From CAZIOH01 sp964540815 (lineage in GTDB: Bacteria > Myxococcota_A > Polyangia > Fen-1088): 64,000 nucleotides of DNA. A program made the position numbers and the translations under genes. Under the pieces are notes generated by a model. That model searched no databases and was not told the origin of the DNA. It saw only the letters and a list, made by a program, of their open reading frames with translations. How positions within the stretch are numbered: the first letter of the stretch is position 1; every line of letters begins with the position of its first letter. The DNA lies in contig CAZIOH010000013.1 of NCBI GenBank assembly GCA_964540815.1, forward strand, positions 26,995 through 90,994. Reading direction: 5' to 3'. Shown one piece after another: positions 8,758 through 17,270 of the stretch.

Positions 8758-9678
8758 TCACCAGGTGACGGTGTCGACGTAGACCGTGCCGGTCCAGGAC
8801 TGGGTCACGTCGAGCTGGACCCCGAGCTCCTGGATGGCGGGGGAAGCCCCCGGGACGGTGACCACGACGGTGTTCCAGGCCCCGAGCTTCAGCGTCGGAG
8901 ATGACACCGTGACCCCGGTCCAGGTGTATCCAGGCGCGCCGGTCTTGACGTAGGGCTGAATCGAGCCGAGGGGCCCGCCCGTCGCCGGGACGAGCACGTG
9001 AAAGGTCACCTTGGCGCTGGCCGGGGGACCACCGGTCGGGGTCGAGACCGCGACCTGGAACTTCTGGGCCGGCACGGTGGAGAGGGTCGCCGCGAGAGAG
9101 GCGAGCCCCGCGAAGTGCTCCGCGGCGCTCGATACGACGCTGACGAAGGGCGGGCAACCGGTCGGGGCGCCCCATCCCTGGGCCGATTGTTCGAAGGAAT
9201 AGCGCGCGCCATCCGCAGGGGCACCTCCGCTTCCCGGCGCGATCTGTCCCCCGCTCCCGGAGCCACCCGAACCCGTACCGCCCGAGCTGGCGCCACCCGA
9301 GCTCGAACCCCCGGTGCCAGTCCCACCACCCGAGCTCGTCCCACCCGAGCTCGTCCCGCCCGAGGCGCTCCCGCCGCTCGAGGCGCTCCCGCCGCTCGAC
9401 GCCCCCCCCGAGCCCTGTCCGCCACTGGCGGCCAAGGTCCCACCGCTGCCGCCAACCGAGGTTCCTCCGGTCGCGACCACGCCCCCTCCCGAGCCGGTCG
9501 TGACACCACCGTCCTCGGGTCCGGAGCCCCCAGGGTCACCGTTCAGAAAGGAGCCGCCATCGGCACCACCGACGACGCGAACGTAGCTCGAGCCTTCACA
9601 GCAAAGGAGGATGCCCGAGAGCAACATCGCGGCAGCTTCGGCCCAAGGGCTCCCGGTCCTGGCACGAGGACGCGACAT
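8758..9678 (-). CDS. putative lipoprotein with Gly/Ser linker and jelly-roll C-terminal domain (paralogue A)
   Basis: This 306-residue protein begins at ATG 9678 (MSRPRARTG...) with a hydrophobic stretch MLLSGILLCC that ends in Cys, a plausible though imperfect lipobox. About 120 residues of Gly/Ser/Thr repeats (GGSGG, SGGTSSGG) follow. The C-terminal 145 residues start RYSFEQSAQGWGAP and end TGTVYVDTVTW. They look like a CBM4/9- or laminin-type beta jelly roll (FE...QGW near the start, hydrophobic strands, terminal W). The same architecture and many of the same residues recur in the gene at 50822-51868. No catalytic residues are seen; surface carbohydrate binding is the likely role. It lies downstream of the esterase gene on the same strand. 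Confidence 0.72.
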   Translation of the reverse strand: MSRPRARTGSPWAEAAAMLLSGILLCCEGSSYVRVVGGADGGSFLNGDPGGSGPEDGGVTTGSGGGVVATGGTSVGGSGGTLAASGGQGSGGASSGGSASSGGSASGGTSSGGTSSGGGTGTGGSSSGGASSGGTGSGGSGSGGQIAPGSGGAPADGARYSFEQSAQGWGAPTGCPPFVSVVSSAAEHFAGLASLAATLSTVPAQKFQVAVSTPTGGPPASAKVTFHVLVPATGGPLGSIQPYVKTGAPGYTWTGVTVSSPTLKLGAWNTVVVTVPGASPAIQELGVQLDVTQSWTGTVYVDTVTW

Positions 9679-9753
9679 TCGCAGGACGTGATCCTCGTCC
9701 AATCCTTCCACCGACTTGAGGCGGTTGCGCGGATGAGCCCGCCGCCCAGGATG

Positions 9754-9777
9754 TCCGAGTCCGAGTCCGAGTTCGTG
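9754..9777. repeat. 6-bp-periodic intergenic tract (TCCGAG)n
   Basis: Three perfect TCCGAG units followed by TTCGTG lie in the 291-bp gap between the esterase stop (9970) and the jelly-roll lipoprotein start (9678). Another member of the recurring hexamer tracts. Confidence 0.6.
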
Positions 9778-9891
9778 TGCGCGCTCGCGGGGGGTGCACA
9801 GGCGCTGGGCGGAGCCACGCTGCGGCAAACTTCAGAGGTTCTTTTCGTCGATGCGCCAGAGCGAGCGCCGCGAGCGGGTCTTCCAACGGGA

Positions 9892-9910
9892 GGCGCGGCT
9901 TTGCCGCGCC
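9892..9910. terminator. GGCGCGGC-TTT-GCCGCGCC hairpin
   Basis: A perfect 8-bp stem with a TTT loop lies 60 bp downstream of the minus-strand esterase stop. No T-run follows on either strand, so Rho-independent termination is uncertain. The tip GGC-TTT-GCC recurs in other intergenic hairpins here. Confidence 0.4.
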
Positions 9911-9969
9911 GGCTGACCTCAGCAAGATCCGACGGGGGGCACGTGGGGGGACGTCCGCGGCCCCCCGCG

Positions 9970-11217
9970 TCAATTCGCCGGCTTGTAGCCGCGCCAGAGC
10001 CATTCCATCGCGAAGGGGAGATCCTGGTTCAGCATGGCCCCCCCGCCGTGCGGGATGCTGCTGTCGCCCCAGATGAACCGCACGTGGTTCCCCTTGGCCA
10101 TGAGGGCATTGGACATCGCCCGGTTCGCGTCGAGCCAGCCGGGCATGTCTCCCTCACTCGAGGAGAAGAAGACCCGCAGCGGGCTCATCGGGGCATTCAT
10201 GACCGTCATGGGATACATGTCGCCGCCCTTGCCACCGATGTTCCGGAAGGTCCCGCTGCTGGTGAGGACCCGGTGGAAGTGCTCCGGCTTGAACCAGGCG
10301 ATCGAGAAGGCCGCGATCCCTCCCGAGCTGTTGCCGGTCGCCGCACGGCCGGCCGGATCGTCGGTGATGTTGTACCCCATCCCCTTCACCCAGGGCAGGA
10401 CCTCGTTCATGATGAAGTCGCCGTACTTCCCGCTGACCGTGTCGTACTCGTCGGAGCGATCGGCGGGCGTGCTGGCCGGGATGAAGAGGTTGATGGTGAT
10501 GGGCGCCTTTCCGGCGGCGATCAGGTTGTCGTAGATGATGGGGAAGCGGCCGACCCACTGACGTCCATCCTGCGTCACCATCAGGGCGGCGGGCTTGGCC
10601 TTGGTGTACTGGGCCGGCACGTAGATCTGGATCGGGAACGACCGGCCCGGGTAGATCGTCGTGCTGGCGAAGTTCATGGGCCCGAGCACCTGGCCCGCGG
10701 GAACGCCCGCGGCCCGCGTCAACCCCGCCGGTTGATTGTTGTAAGGCGGCAGCACGTGGAACTCGCCGTCGCCATCGGTCCCCGGATCGACCTCGGTCGC
10801 GCTCGCCCCGGCGGGCGCGCCCCCACCACCCGGCGGTGTGACCGCGCCACCCCCGGCCGCGGTTGCTCCACCGCCCCCAGGCGGAGGGGCCTTTCCGCCG
10901 CCTGCGTCACCGGGAGCACCTCCGGTGCCGACTCCCGGCCCTGCGCCGCCACTTCCCGTTCCCGGGGCGGCGCCGCCCGAGCCCGACTGGGCGGCCCCTC
11001 CGCTCCCCACCGCCGCGACGCCGCCGCTGCCGGTGGTCGCGCCTCCGCTGCTGCCGATGGGCAGCACGGAGCCCCCCGAACCTGGGCTCGACGAGCCGCC
11101 GCTGTTCGAAGATCCCCCTGTTCCGCTCCCCGACTCACTCGACGACGACCCGCACCCCACCAAGGTCAAGGCCGCTACCGAGACCATTGCCAAGACGCCA
11201 TCGCGCATTCTCATCAT
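9970..11217 (-). CDS. esterase-family lipoprotein (alpha/beta hydrolase, PF00756-like)
   Basis: This 415-residue lipoprotein has MMRMRDGVLAMVSVAALTLVGC at its start, where LVGC is a good lipobox, followed by about 110 residues of Gly/Ser/Pro-rich linker. The catalytic domain runs from about residue 140: FPIQIYVPAQYTKAKPAALMV, then the nucleophile elbow ATGNSSGGIAAF (GxSxG, Ser in GNSSGG), then RVFFSSSEGDMP and IPHGGGAMLNQ, whose His is a candidate for the catalytic triad. This matches the putative esterase/enterochelin-esterase-like family, often active on feruloyl or acetyl groups of plant polysaccharides; the substrate is inferred only. An AAAGGA ribosome site precedes the ATG at 11217. A strong terminator separates it from the upstream DUF1592 gene. 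Confidence 0.82.
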   Translation of the reverse strand: MMRMRDGVLAMVSVAALTLVGCGSSSSESGSGTGGSSNSGGSSSPGSGGSVLPIGSSGGATTGSGGVAAVGSGGAAQSGSGGAAPGTGSGGAGPGVGTGGAPGDAGGGKAPPPGGGGATAAGGGAVTPPGGGGAPAGASATEVDPGTDGDGEFHVLPPYNNQPAGLTRAAGVPAGQVLGPMNFASTTIYPGRSFPIQIYVPAQYTKAKPAALMVTQDGRQWVGRFPIIYDNLIAAGKAPITINLFIPASTPADRSDEYDTVSGKYGDFIMNEVLPWVKGMGYNITDDPAGRAATGNSSGGIAAFSIAWFKPEHFHRVLTSSGTFRNIGGKGGDMYPMTVMNAPMSPLRVFFSSSEGDMPGWLDANRAMSNALMAKGNHVRFIWGDSSIPHGGGAMLNQDLPFAMEWLWRGYKPAN

Positions 11218-11300
11218 TGCTTTTCCTTTGTCATTCGCTGGTGATCCGAACGGGATCGGGGCTGTGAACCATCTCTTGCGCTTCGAGCCCAGGGGCCGCC

Positions 11301-11344
11301 AAAAAAAATGTCCAGCGGGGCGGCTTTGCCGCCCGGCTGGACAC
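11301..11344 (-). terminator. Rho-independent terminator after the DUF1592 gene
   Basis: On the minus strand, an imperfect hairpin of TGTCCAGC and GGCGGC-TTT-GCCGCC segments (11309-11344) is followed directly by eight T (11301-11308 read as A on plus). This is the clearest minus-strand terminator in the window. It separates the DUF1552/DUF1592 operon from the esterase gene. Confidence 0.85.
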
Positions 11345-11400
11345 ATGAGACGACCGGGCGCTCGCGACGTCCTTGGGACGTGGGTCCCTACATCCGCTCG

Positions 11401-13227
11401 CTACATCGGCTGTCGGCTGCGGAACGCCTCGCTCAACATGACGGTGCGCAGGACGCTGCCGAGGCTGCCATTCGCGACCTGTGCCTGCTGCGCCAGGTAG
11501 CTGGCCCAGTTGGCGTCGTCCGGCTGGTTCATCAGTCGACCGATGGCGTAGGTCATGAACTTCTGGGTGAGGCACGGCGCGAACCGCGCATCCTTGGCCA
11601 GGGCCGCGCCCATCTGCTTGGCGCCGTTGAAGGCCGTTCCGTCGGTCAGGGTCCCCGACGCATCGATCGCGCTCGTCCCATCCATCGTTCGGTAGGAGCC
11701 GGTCGCGTCGAAGTTCTCGAGGCCGAAGCCCAGCGGATCCATGATCGAGTGACATCCCGAGCAAGCCGGGCTGCTGCGGTGGGCCTCGAGGCTGGCGCGC
11801 AGGCTCAGGCTCGAATCGAGCGGCAACGACGAGACGTTGTCGGGCGGCGGAGGAATCGTCCCGCACAGCAGGCGCGAGAAGATGAAGTCGCCCCGCTTGA
11901 CGGGCGAAGTGCGGGTCGGCAACGACGTGGTGGTCAGGACCGAGCCGAGCGTGAGGAGCCCGGCGCGCTGGGTGGCCGAGGTGTCCGCCTTCCAGGTCCC
12001 GTCCGCGCCCGGGGTGCCGGTCGCCGCGAGCCCGTAGTACTTCGCCAGGCCCGCATCGACGTAGGTGAAGCTGGCCGTCATCATCGCGGAGACCGGTTGC
12101 GCCGACGCCAGGAAGTCCTGGACGAAGTTCCGCGCCTCGAGCCGCATCGAGTTGGTCAGGGTGGCCGCGAAGTTCGGGAAGGTCTTGGCATCCACCTGGT
12201 GACCGACGATGCTGTTGAAGTCGAGCCAGGCGCCCGCGAACTGGTCGAGCAACGCACCCGACTTGGGATCCGCCAGCATGCGGTCGATCTGTGCCTTCAC
12301 CTGGTCGTCGGTCGCGAGCTGGCCCGCGTCCGCGGCCGCCGAGAGCGTGGCGTCCGGGATCGAGCCCCACAAGGCGAAGGAGAGCCGCGTCGCCAGCTCG
12401 TAGGCGTTGAGCCGGTGGGAGCCGCTCGTTCCGGCCGGATCGGTCTCCACCTTGAAGATGAAGTAGGGCGACATCAGCACGGCCGCGAGGCCGGCCTTGA
12501 GACCGTCGGTCGGGGTCGCCCCGAGGGTCTTGGCGCTCGAGACCGCGGTCATGAGGGCGTCGACCTGGGCCGTGGTGACCGGTCGGCGGAAGGCGCGTCG
12601 GGCGAATGCCGAGATGATGGTCCTGGCGCAGGTGTCGCCCGCCGTGGTCACGTTGCACGTGAGGACGGTGCTCTGACGGGCCGCCGGGGCCGCGAACAGC
12701 TCATCCATCAGGGTGAACGCCGCGTTCTCGTACGCCTGCACGTAGGTCGGTGACAAGCTCAGCGAGGATCCCACCGTGGTGAACTCCGCCCCGAGGTCGT
12801 CGGACGGGAAGCCGGTGCCCGGCGTGAGGGTGGTCCCGAGGAGATCCCGCACGGTGTTGTTGTACTCGGACGCGTTCAGCCTGCGCAGCGTCACCACGCC
12901 CGGATTGGTCGGTGCGGTCACCGGCACCTGCGTCGCGACGTTGTTGGTCGGCACGGAGCCCGCGGGCCCGCCCGGCGTATTGTTCGCCGTCCCGCCGGGG
13001 GTGGTTCCGTTGTTGGCTCCCGTCGCGGTCCCGTTGGGGGTTCCCCCGCCGGTCGGGGAAGTCGTTCCACTTCCCGAGCCCGACGAGCTGGTTCCCCCGT
13101 TGTTCGCGACCGATCCGGTGCCAGTGTTGCCGTCCCCGGACTTGCTGACCACCTTGCCGGAGCAGCCTCCAAGGGCGATCGCCAGGGCGACCATCCCGAA
13201 GGTGTTCAGTCTCCTTAGCGATTCCAT
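11401..13227 (-). CDS. DUF1592 (PSD-type) lipoprotein with c-type haem motif
   Basis: This 608-residue lipoprotein starts MESLRRLNTFGMVALAIALGGC (LGGC lipobox) with a Gly/Thr/Asn-rich linker. Domains follow in the order usual for the DUF1587-1595-1592-1588-1585 family: VTLRRLNASEYNNTVRDLLG (DUF1587), ARTIISAFARRAFRRPVTT (DUF1595), the long DUF1592 block with YELATRLSFALWGSIPD, then RTSPVKRGDFIFSRLLC (DUF1588). CSGCHSIMDPLGFGLENFD carries a CxxCH haem-c motif, and a DUF1585 tail ends the protein. Such proteins are abundant in planctomycetes and Myxococcota, and their biochemical role is not established. The gene begins 13 bp inside the end of the DUF1552 gene, indicating translational coupling, and has an AAGGAG ribosome site. 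Confidence 0.9.
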   Translation of the reverse strand: MESLRRLNTFGMVALAIALGGCSGKVVSKSGDGNTGTGSVANNGGTSSSGSGSGTTSPTGGGTPNGTATGANNGTTPGGTANNTPGGPAGSVPTNNVATQVPVTAPTNPGVVTLRRLNASEYNNTVRDLLGTTLTPGTGFPSDDLGAEFTTVGSSLSLSPTYVQAYENAAFTLMDELFAAPAARQSTVLTCNVTTAGDTCARTIISAFARRAFRRPVTTAQVDALMTAVSSAKTLGATPTDGLKAGLAAVLMSPYFIFKVETDPAGTSGSHRLNAYELATRLSFALWGSIPDATLSAAADAGQLATDDQVKAQIDRMLADPKSGALLDQFAGAWLDFNSIVGHQVDAKTFPNFAATLTNSMRLEARNFVQDFLASAQPVSAMMTASFTYVDAGLAKYYGLAATGTPGADGTWKADTSATQRAGLLTLGSVLTTTSLPTRTSPVKRGDFIFSRLLCGTIPPPPDNVSSLPLDSSLSLRASLEAHRSSPACSGCHSIMDPLGFGLENFDATGSYRTMDGTSAIDASGTLTDGTAFNGAKQMGAALAKDARFAPCLTQKFMTYAIGRLMNQPDDANWASYLAQQAQVANGSLGSVLRTVMLSEAFRSRQPM

Positions 13228-14627
13228 GCGAGCTGCTCCTTTCCGTCGTCCCCGTAGGTCTTGAGGGTCACCCCGTACAAGCTGAGGAGATTGATGTAAA
13301 AATCGCCGAAGGTTTTCTGCATCGTGTAGTCCGTGAGGACCGGGTACTTCACGCACCGGTCGGTGACCACCGCGCCGCCGAGCTGGCCCGCGACCAGCAT
13401 CGGGTAGTTGTCGTGGTTGTGGGCGTTCCCGTCGGAGAGATCGCTGCTGATGAGGACCAGGCTGTTGGCCAGGACCGACTTGCCATCGGGGTCCGTGGGA
13501 TCCGTAGCGGTCTTGAGCTTGGTCAGGAAGCTCGCGATCTGGGTCTGCTTCCAGAGCACCGCCGCCCGGAACTTCTGCAACCGGGTCCCCATGTTCATGT
13601 GGTGCGAGATGGTGTGATCCGTCGCCTCGCCCCCGATGGCCGCGATGTCCGGGATGAACCCGAGGTCACGCTGGTTCTGTGCGTCCCCCATCATGAACGA
13701 GATGGCCCGGGTCAGGTCGCACTGGAGGGCGATGGCCATCAAGCTGTGCATCGACTCGAGCTGCCCCGACTGGAAGGCCAGGTTGGCGGCCGGGCGCGCC
13801 GGCTTGGCGCAGCTCACCATCGACGGGGTCTTCTGGAGCTCGACCTCGAGCGCCCGGATCCCGGTGAAGAGCTCGTCGACCTTGAGCTTGTCGGCGGCGT
13901 TGAGGAGATTGTCGAGCTCGGCGCCGTGGGGGACGACCGCGTCGAGGACGCTCTTCTTCAGGGCCCGCCGCATCGTCGCGTCGGCGGTGCTGACCATCGG
14001 GTCGTTCCCCGTGAAGAGGTTGTCGAAGGCCGCCTGGGGGTCGATCTCCTTGCCGAGCGGGGTGGCGGCCCCCTGCGGATAGCTCATGCTCCCGTCGGGC
14101 ATCGTCATCGACAGGCCCCGCCACGAGATGTTGCGGGTGTAGAAGGTGCCGAACTGGTCGGCGCCGGCGATGTTGTGGGTCCCGAGCTGGATCGAAGGGA
14201 GCGGGGTGCAGGCGCCCACGGCGTCGGCGACGATCTGGTCGACCGACGAGTTCGTGATCTGCTGCATCTTGGTCGGCTTGCGCGCCGTGAAGAGCGAGCC
14301 GCTGCCGATGGAGTGATCGCCGAGCTCGCGCCGCCGCTGCTGGTTCTCGAGGCCGGCCACGAACAGCAGATCCGACTTGAGGGCCTGCATGGGGGCCAGC
14401 ATCGCGGGCAGCGTCCAGGCCGTCCCCGCTCCTGCGGCGGCCGGGACGTGCTCATCCAGCTTGTGCCCATTGGGGAACATGTAGGTGACCAATCGCTTGG
14501 CCGGTGTACACGCGGAGGCCGCCGCAGAGGCTCTCCGCGAATACAGCAAGGACGGGAGCAGAGGTAACGTGATGGTTACCCCTGCCGACGATATGAATCG
14601 TCGTCTCGACAAGTCGTTGCGCGTCAT
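13215..14627 (-). CDS. DUF1552 protein with Tat signal
   Basis: This 470-residue protein begins MTRNDLSRRRFISSAGVTITLP, a twin-arginine signal (SRRxFI), implying folded export. The body matches DUF1552: KRLVTYMFPNGHKLDEHVP, then LFVAGLENQ, DHSIGSGSLFTARKP, and late blocks ATDHTISHHMN and LVLISSDLSDGNAHNHDN. DUF1552 genes normally sit beside DUF1592 genes, as here, and the fold is thought to be alkaline-phosphatase/sulfatase-like, though the activity is unknown. A GGAGG site precedes the ATG at 14627. It is the first gene of the minus-strand operon with the DUF1592 lipoprotein; the 136-bp gap upstream should hold the promoter. Confidence 0.9.
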   Translation of the reverse strand: MTRNDLSRRRFISSAGVTITLPLLPSLLYSRRASAAASACTPAKRLVTYMFPNGHKLDEHVPAAAGAGTAWTLPAMLAPMQALKSDLLFVAGLENQQRRRELGDHSIGSGSLFTARKPTKMQQITNSSVDQIVADAVGACTPLPSIQLGTHNIAGADQFGTFYTRNISWRGLSMTMPDGSMSYPQGAATPLGKEIDPQAAFDNLFTGNDPMVSTADATMRRALKKSVLDAVVPHGAELDNLLNAADKLKVDELFTGIRALEVELQKTPSMVSCAKPARPAANLAFQSGQLESMHSLMAIALQCDLTRAISFMMGDAQNQRDLGFIPDIAAIGGEATDHTISHHMNMGTRLQKFRAAVLWKQTQIASFLTKLKTATDPTDPDGKSVLANSLVLISSDLSDGNAHNHDNYPMLVAGQLGGAVVTDRCVKYPVLTDYTMQKTFGDFYINLLSLYGVTLKTYGDDGKEQLAWNR

Positions 14628-14763
14628 TCTTGAGCCTCCAGTCGGAAACGGGGGTGCCGCGTGGATCGGTCCGAAGGGCTAAGTGAGTTCGGGCGCCTAA
14701 CCAACACAGCGCAGGTCCACCCCGAGGGGCGGTTGCAACGCGTCGAGTCGCAGGGACCTCGGG

Positions 14764-16140
14764 TCAGAAGAAGCCGAGATGTACCAGCAATCCCGGCCGG
14801 AAACGGGAGGGCGCCGCGACCTCCGATGTGACACCCGACACTCTTTGATCGTAGTGGATGGGGCTCGGGAGGAGGTCGGCCAAGATCTGCACCCCGCCCC
14901 ACAAGTGGGAGGCGAGCTCCTTCCAGATTCCCAGGGTGGCGGTCAAGACGAGGCTGCTCGTCCAGCGCTCCGGGGTGAGCGTCGCCGTGGGATCGAGCGT
15001 TCCGGGTTGCGGCGAGAGACGAGTTGCGTCGATTCCAGCCCCGAGGCGGGCACCGAGGTGGACGGAACCGAGCGGCAGCGCGTACCCGAGCCCGGTCCGT
15101 GCCGCCAAGGTCTCGACGTCGACGCCTGCCGAGGTCCCCGGGTAGCGCTCCGGCCACCTGTATTGCCCGAGGAGCCACACGCCGAGCCCGGGTCGATCGC
15201 GGCCGCCGCTCGCCTCCAGCAACAGCCCCGGTCCATGGGCCAAGGGCAATCCACCTCCGAGCGACTGGGCGGCATAGAACCCGCTCACGCCGAAGCGCAG
15301 GGCGAGGGGCGCCGCCCGCGCGTCTCCCGGGGGGGCGGGCGTCTCCGTCGGCCGTGCGCGCTCGACCAGGGTGGGTGCGGGCTCGGGGGTAGGCGCGTCG
15401 CTGTCGCTGGAGGATGCCGCTGGCGACTCGCCCTCGGTCCTGGGCGCGGGGAGGGGCGTGAGGGTGGGCCCGCGCGCCGGCTCGGGAGGGGCGGTTGGTG
15501 CCTCCTGGGTTGGCTCGCGGGTCGCGAGCACCGCTCGCGCCTGCTCCCGGGTCAGTCCGCCCGCTTGGTTGTCGATCAGGGCCCTGATGGACAGCTCGAG
15601 CACGCTCGAGAGGGACTCCCGGTCCAGCTCGTCGAAGCCCTTCGACAGCTCGACGTCGCGCACCAGGAACTGCTGCCCGGACGGGGCCGCGAAGTAAAGT
15701 CGCGCCCGTCGTCGGGCCTGCTGCTGATCGGAGACATCGACCCAGCACCGGATGACGGGCCGAGAATCGTGGATGGTTTGCAGGATCTCGATCGGGTTGA
15801 AGCGCGCGGTCCGGACCCAGTGCGGAGAGGAGCCTCGGATGGGCCAGGGCTCGATGACCGACCGGACCCGCAGCAGATCCGCCGCGCTGCCCACCACGGT
15901 GAGCTCGACCGGAATCTGGTCCGGGCCGGCGTCCGGGTCCGGGTTCGAGCTCGGGTCCGGATCGGCGTTCGGGCTGGCGGGGCCTGGAGCCGCGGCAGGC
16001 GGATCGCTCTTGGTGACTGCCCGCGCGGGCTCGCCAGGCAGGCCCACGGTCAAGCCGACCGTCACGATCGCGATCCAGCTTCCGACGGCGGCCCGGGAGC
16101 GATCGACACCGACCAGCGCCGAGAGCGGTCGCCGGATCAC
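14764..16140 (-). CDS. envelope protein, third gene of the sigma-factor operon
   Basis: This 458-residue protein starts at GTG 16140, giving a GTGA overlap with the upstream TPR gene. An N-terminal hydrophobic segment (WIAIVTVGLTVGLPGEPARA) acts as a signal peptide. A Pro/Asp/Asn-rich stretch follows, then a soluble domain with YFAAPSGQQFLVRDVELS and FDELDRESLSSVLELSIRALI, a Pro/Thr-rich linker, and a C-terminal region rich in alternating hydrophobic strands (LALRFGVSGFYAAQSL ... LLVHLGFF), ending in Phe. The end suggests an outer-membrane beta-barrel-like domain. No family name is assigned. Coupling to sigma and anti-sigma-like genes implies a role in envelope sensing or response. Sequence farther upstream in the same frame (to 17232) is only a shadow of the TPR gene. 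Confidence 0.7.
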   Translation of the reverse strand: MIRRPLSALVGVDRSRAAVGSWIAIVTVGLTVGLPGEPARAVTKSDPPAAAPGPASPNADPDPSSNPDPDAGPDQIPVELTVVGSAADLLRVRSVIEPWPIRGSSPHWVRTARFNPIEILQTIHDSRPVIRCWVDVSDQQQARRRARLYFAAPSGQQFLVRDVELSKGFDELDRESLSSVLELSIRALIDNQAGGLTREQARAVLATREPTQEAPTAPPEPARGPTLTPLPAPRTEGESPAASSSDSDAPTPEPAPTLVERARPTETPAPPGDARAAPLALRFGVSGFYAAQSLGGGLPLAHGPGLLLEASGGRDRPGLGVWLLGQYRWPERYPGTSAGVDVETLAARTGLGYALPLGSVHLGARLGAGIDATRLSPQPGTLDPTATLTPERWTSSLVLTATLGIWKELASHLWGGVQILADLLPSPIHYDQRVSGVTSEVAAPSRFRPGLLVHLGFF

Positions 16141-17270
16141 TCGACGAGATCGGCCAGCCGCCGCCGGGCCCAGGGGCCGTAGGCGCTGCCGGGGAAGTCG
16201 GTCAGCAACCGCTGCCAGGTGCGACGTTCTTCCTGACGATCTCCGAGGGCGGCGAGCGCTCTCCCACGACCGTAGAGCGCCTCGGGGACGAGCTCGCCCC
16301 CGCGCGAGGACCCGAGATAGGCGTCGAACTCGATCAGCGCCGAGCGCGGCGATCTCTGGTCCAGCAGGAGGCCGCCGAGCCCGACCGACGACAGCACGGC
16401 CTCCGACGAATCGGGGTGATCGTGCTGAAGGCCGCGGTAGAGCCGCATGGCCCGGGGAGCGTCGCCGGATCGGCGGGCGTTGCTGGCCTGGCGCAACATC
16501 TCGGCGGCCGAGATCGAGGTGTCGATCTGGGCGACCCGCTCCGTGCGGTGGGTGAGGGCGCGGGCAGGCCCATGGCCGCGCCGCGATGCCACCGGCGACT
16601 CGTCGCCGATCCGCGCCGGTTCGGTCGAGGTCGAGCCGGCGGAGCCAGCTCCGGCCGCGCCAGGGACGGGGGCCTCGATGGGTCGAGGCGTCGCGGGCCC
16701 GGCTGGCTGTTCCTGTCGTCCTGGCGGCTGCCCTGCTTGCTGGGCCGTCCGCTGATCTGGCGGTCCCCCTTCGGGGTACACCGCCGCGACCGTGGATGCC
16801 CGTCGGCCGTCCGGGGCTCGCGCCGTGCGGGCTGCCGGACCGGGCGCACGCCGGCCGAGCCCCACCAGGGCTCCGAGCCCACCGAGATCCATCGAGCCGG
16901 GGTGCTCCCAGAACCAAGCGGTGGCGCTGGCGGTCCCTCCGATCAGCACCGCCAGGGCGGCGAGCCCGAGGGTCCGGAGGCGACGGCGGGCCGGCCATCG
17001 GCGGCGCGAGGTGGAGCGGCTCCGCTCGTGGGCCCAGCGGCGGGCCGCGCTCGACATGCGCTCGATCCGCACGCCGTCGTGCACGTCGACCCCGCTCACG
17101 TCGTCGAGATCGACGTACACCTGGCGGGCCACCCGACACGAGGCGCACTCGGCCAGGTGCGCGCGCAGCGCCAGGCAATCCTGGTGCGACATCTCCCCGC
17201 GCCGCTCGCGGGAGACGAGCTCTCCCCGGCACTCGGAGTCGCGGCGATCATCGGTTCCCACCGGGATCAT
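16137..17270 (-). CDS. anti-sigma-factor-like zinc-finger protein with TM segment and TPR domain
   Basis: This 377-residue protein starts at ATG 17270, overlapping the sigma-factor stop (ATGA). Residues about 28-50 read SHQDCLALRAHLAECASCRV, a His-x3-Cys-x2-Cys zinc anti-sigma pattern. A basic region and one membrane segment (LRTLGLAALAVLIGGTASATAWFW) follow, then a Pro/Ala-rich linker, then TPR-like helices (AEMLRQASNARRSGDAPRAMRLYRGL, ALYGRGRALAALGDRQEE). The layout fits a membrane-anchored anti-sigma factor with a periplasmic TPR sensor, and the gene order supports this. Direct binding of the neighbouring sigma factor is inferred. Confidence 0.8.
   Translation of the reverse strand: MIPVGTDDRRDSECRGELVSRERRGEMSHQDCLALRAHLAECASCRVARQVYVDLDDVSGVDVHDGVRIERMSSAARRWAHERSRSTSRRRWPARRRLRTLGLAALAVLIGGTASATAWFWEHPGSMDLGGLGALVGLGRRAPGPAARTARAPDGRRASTVAAVYPEGGPPDQRTAQQAGQPPGRQEQPAGPATPRPIEAPVPGAAGAGSAGSTSTEPARIGDESPVASRRGHGPARALTHRTERVAQIDTSISAAEMLRQASNARRSGDAPRAMRLYRGLQHDHPDSSEAVLSSVGLGGLLLDQRSPRSALIEFDAYLGSSRGGELVPEALYGRGRALAALGDRQEERRTWQRLLTDFPGSAYGPWARRRLADLVE

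Noticed and set aside
16141..17232. Open frame extending the envelope-protein gene upstream
   Set aside because: It lies wholly inside the TPR anti-sigma-like gene in another frame and has low-complexity composition; the GTGA start at 16140 is better.
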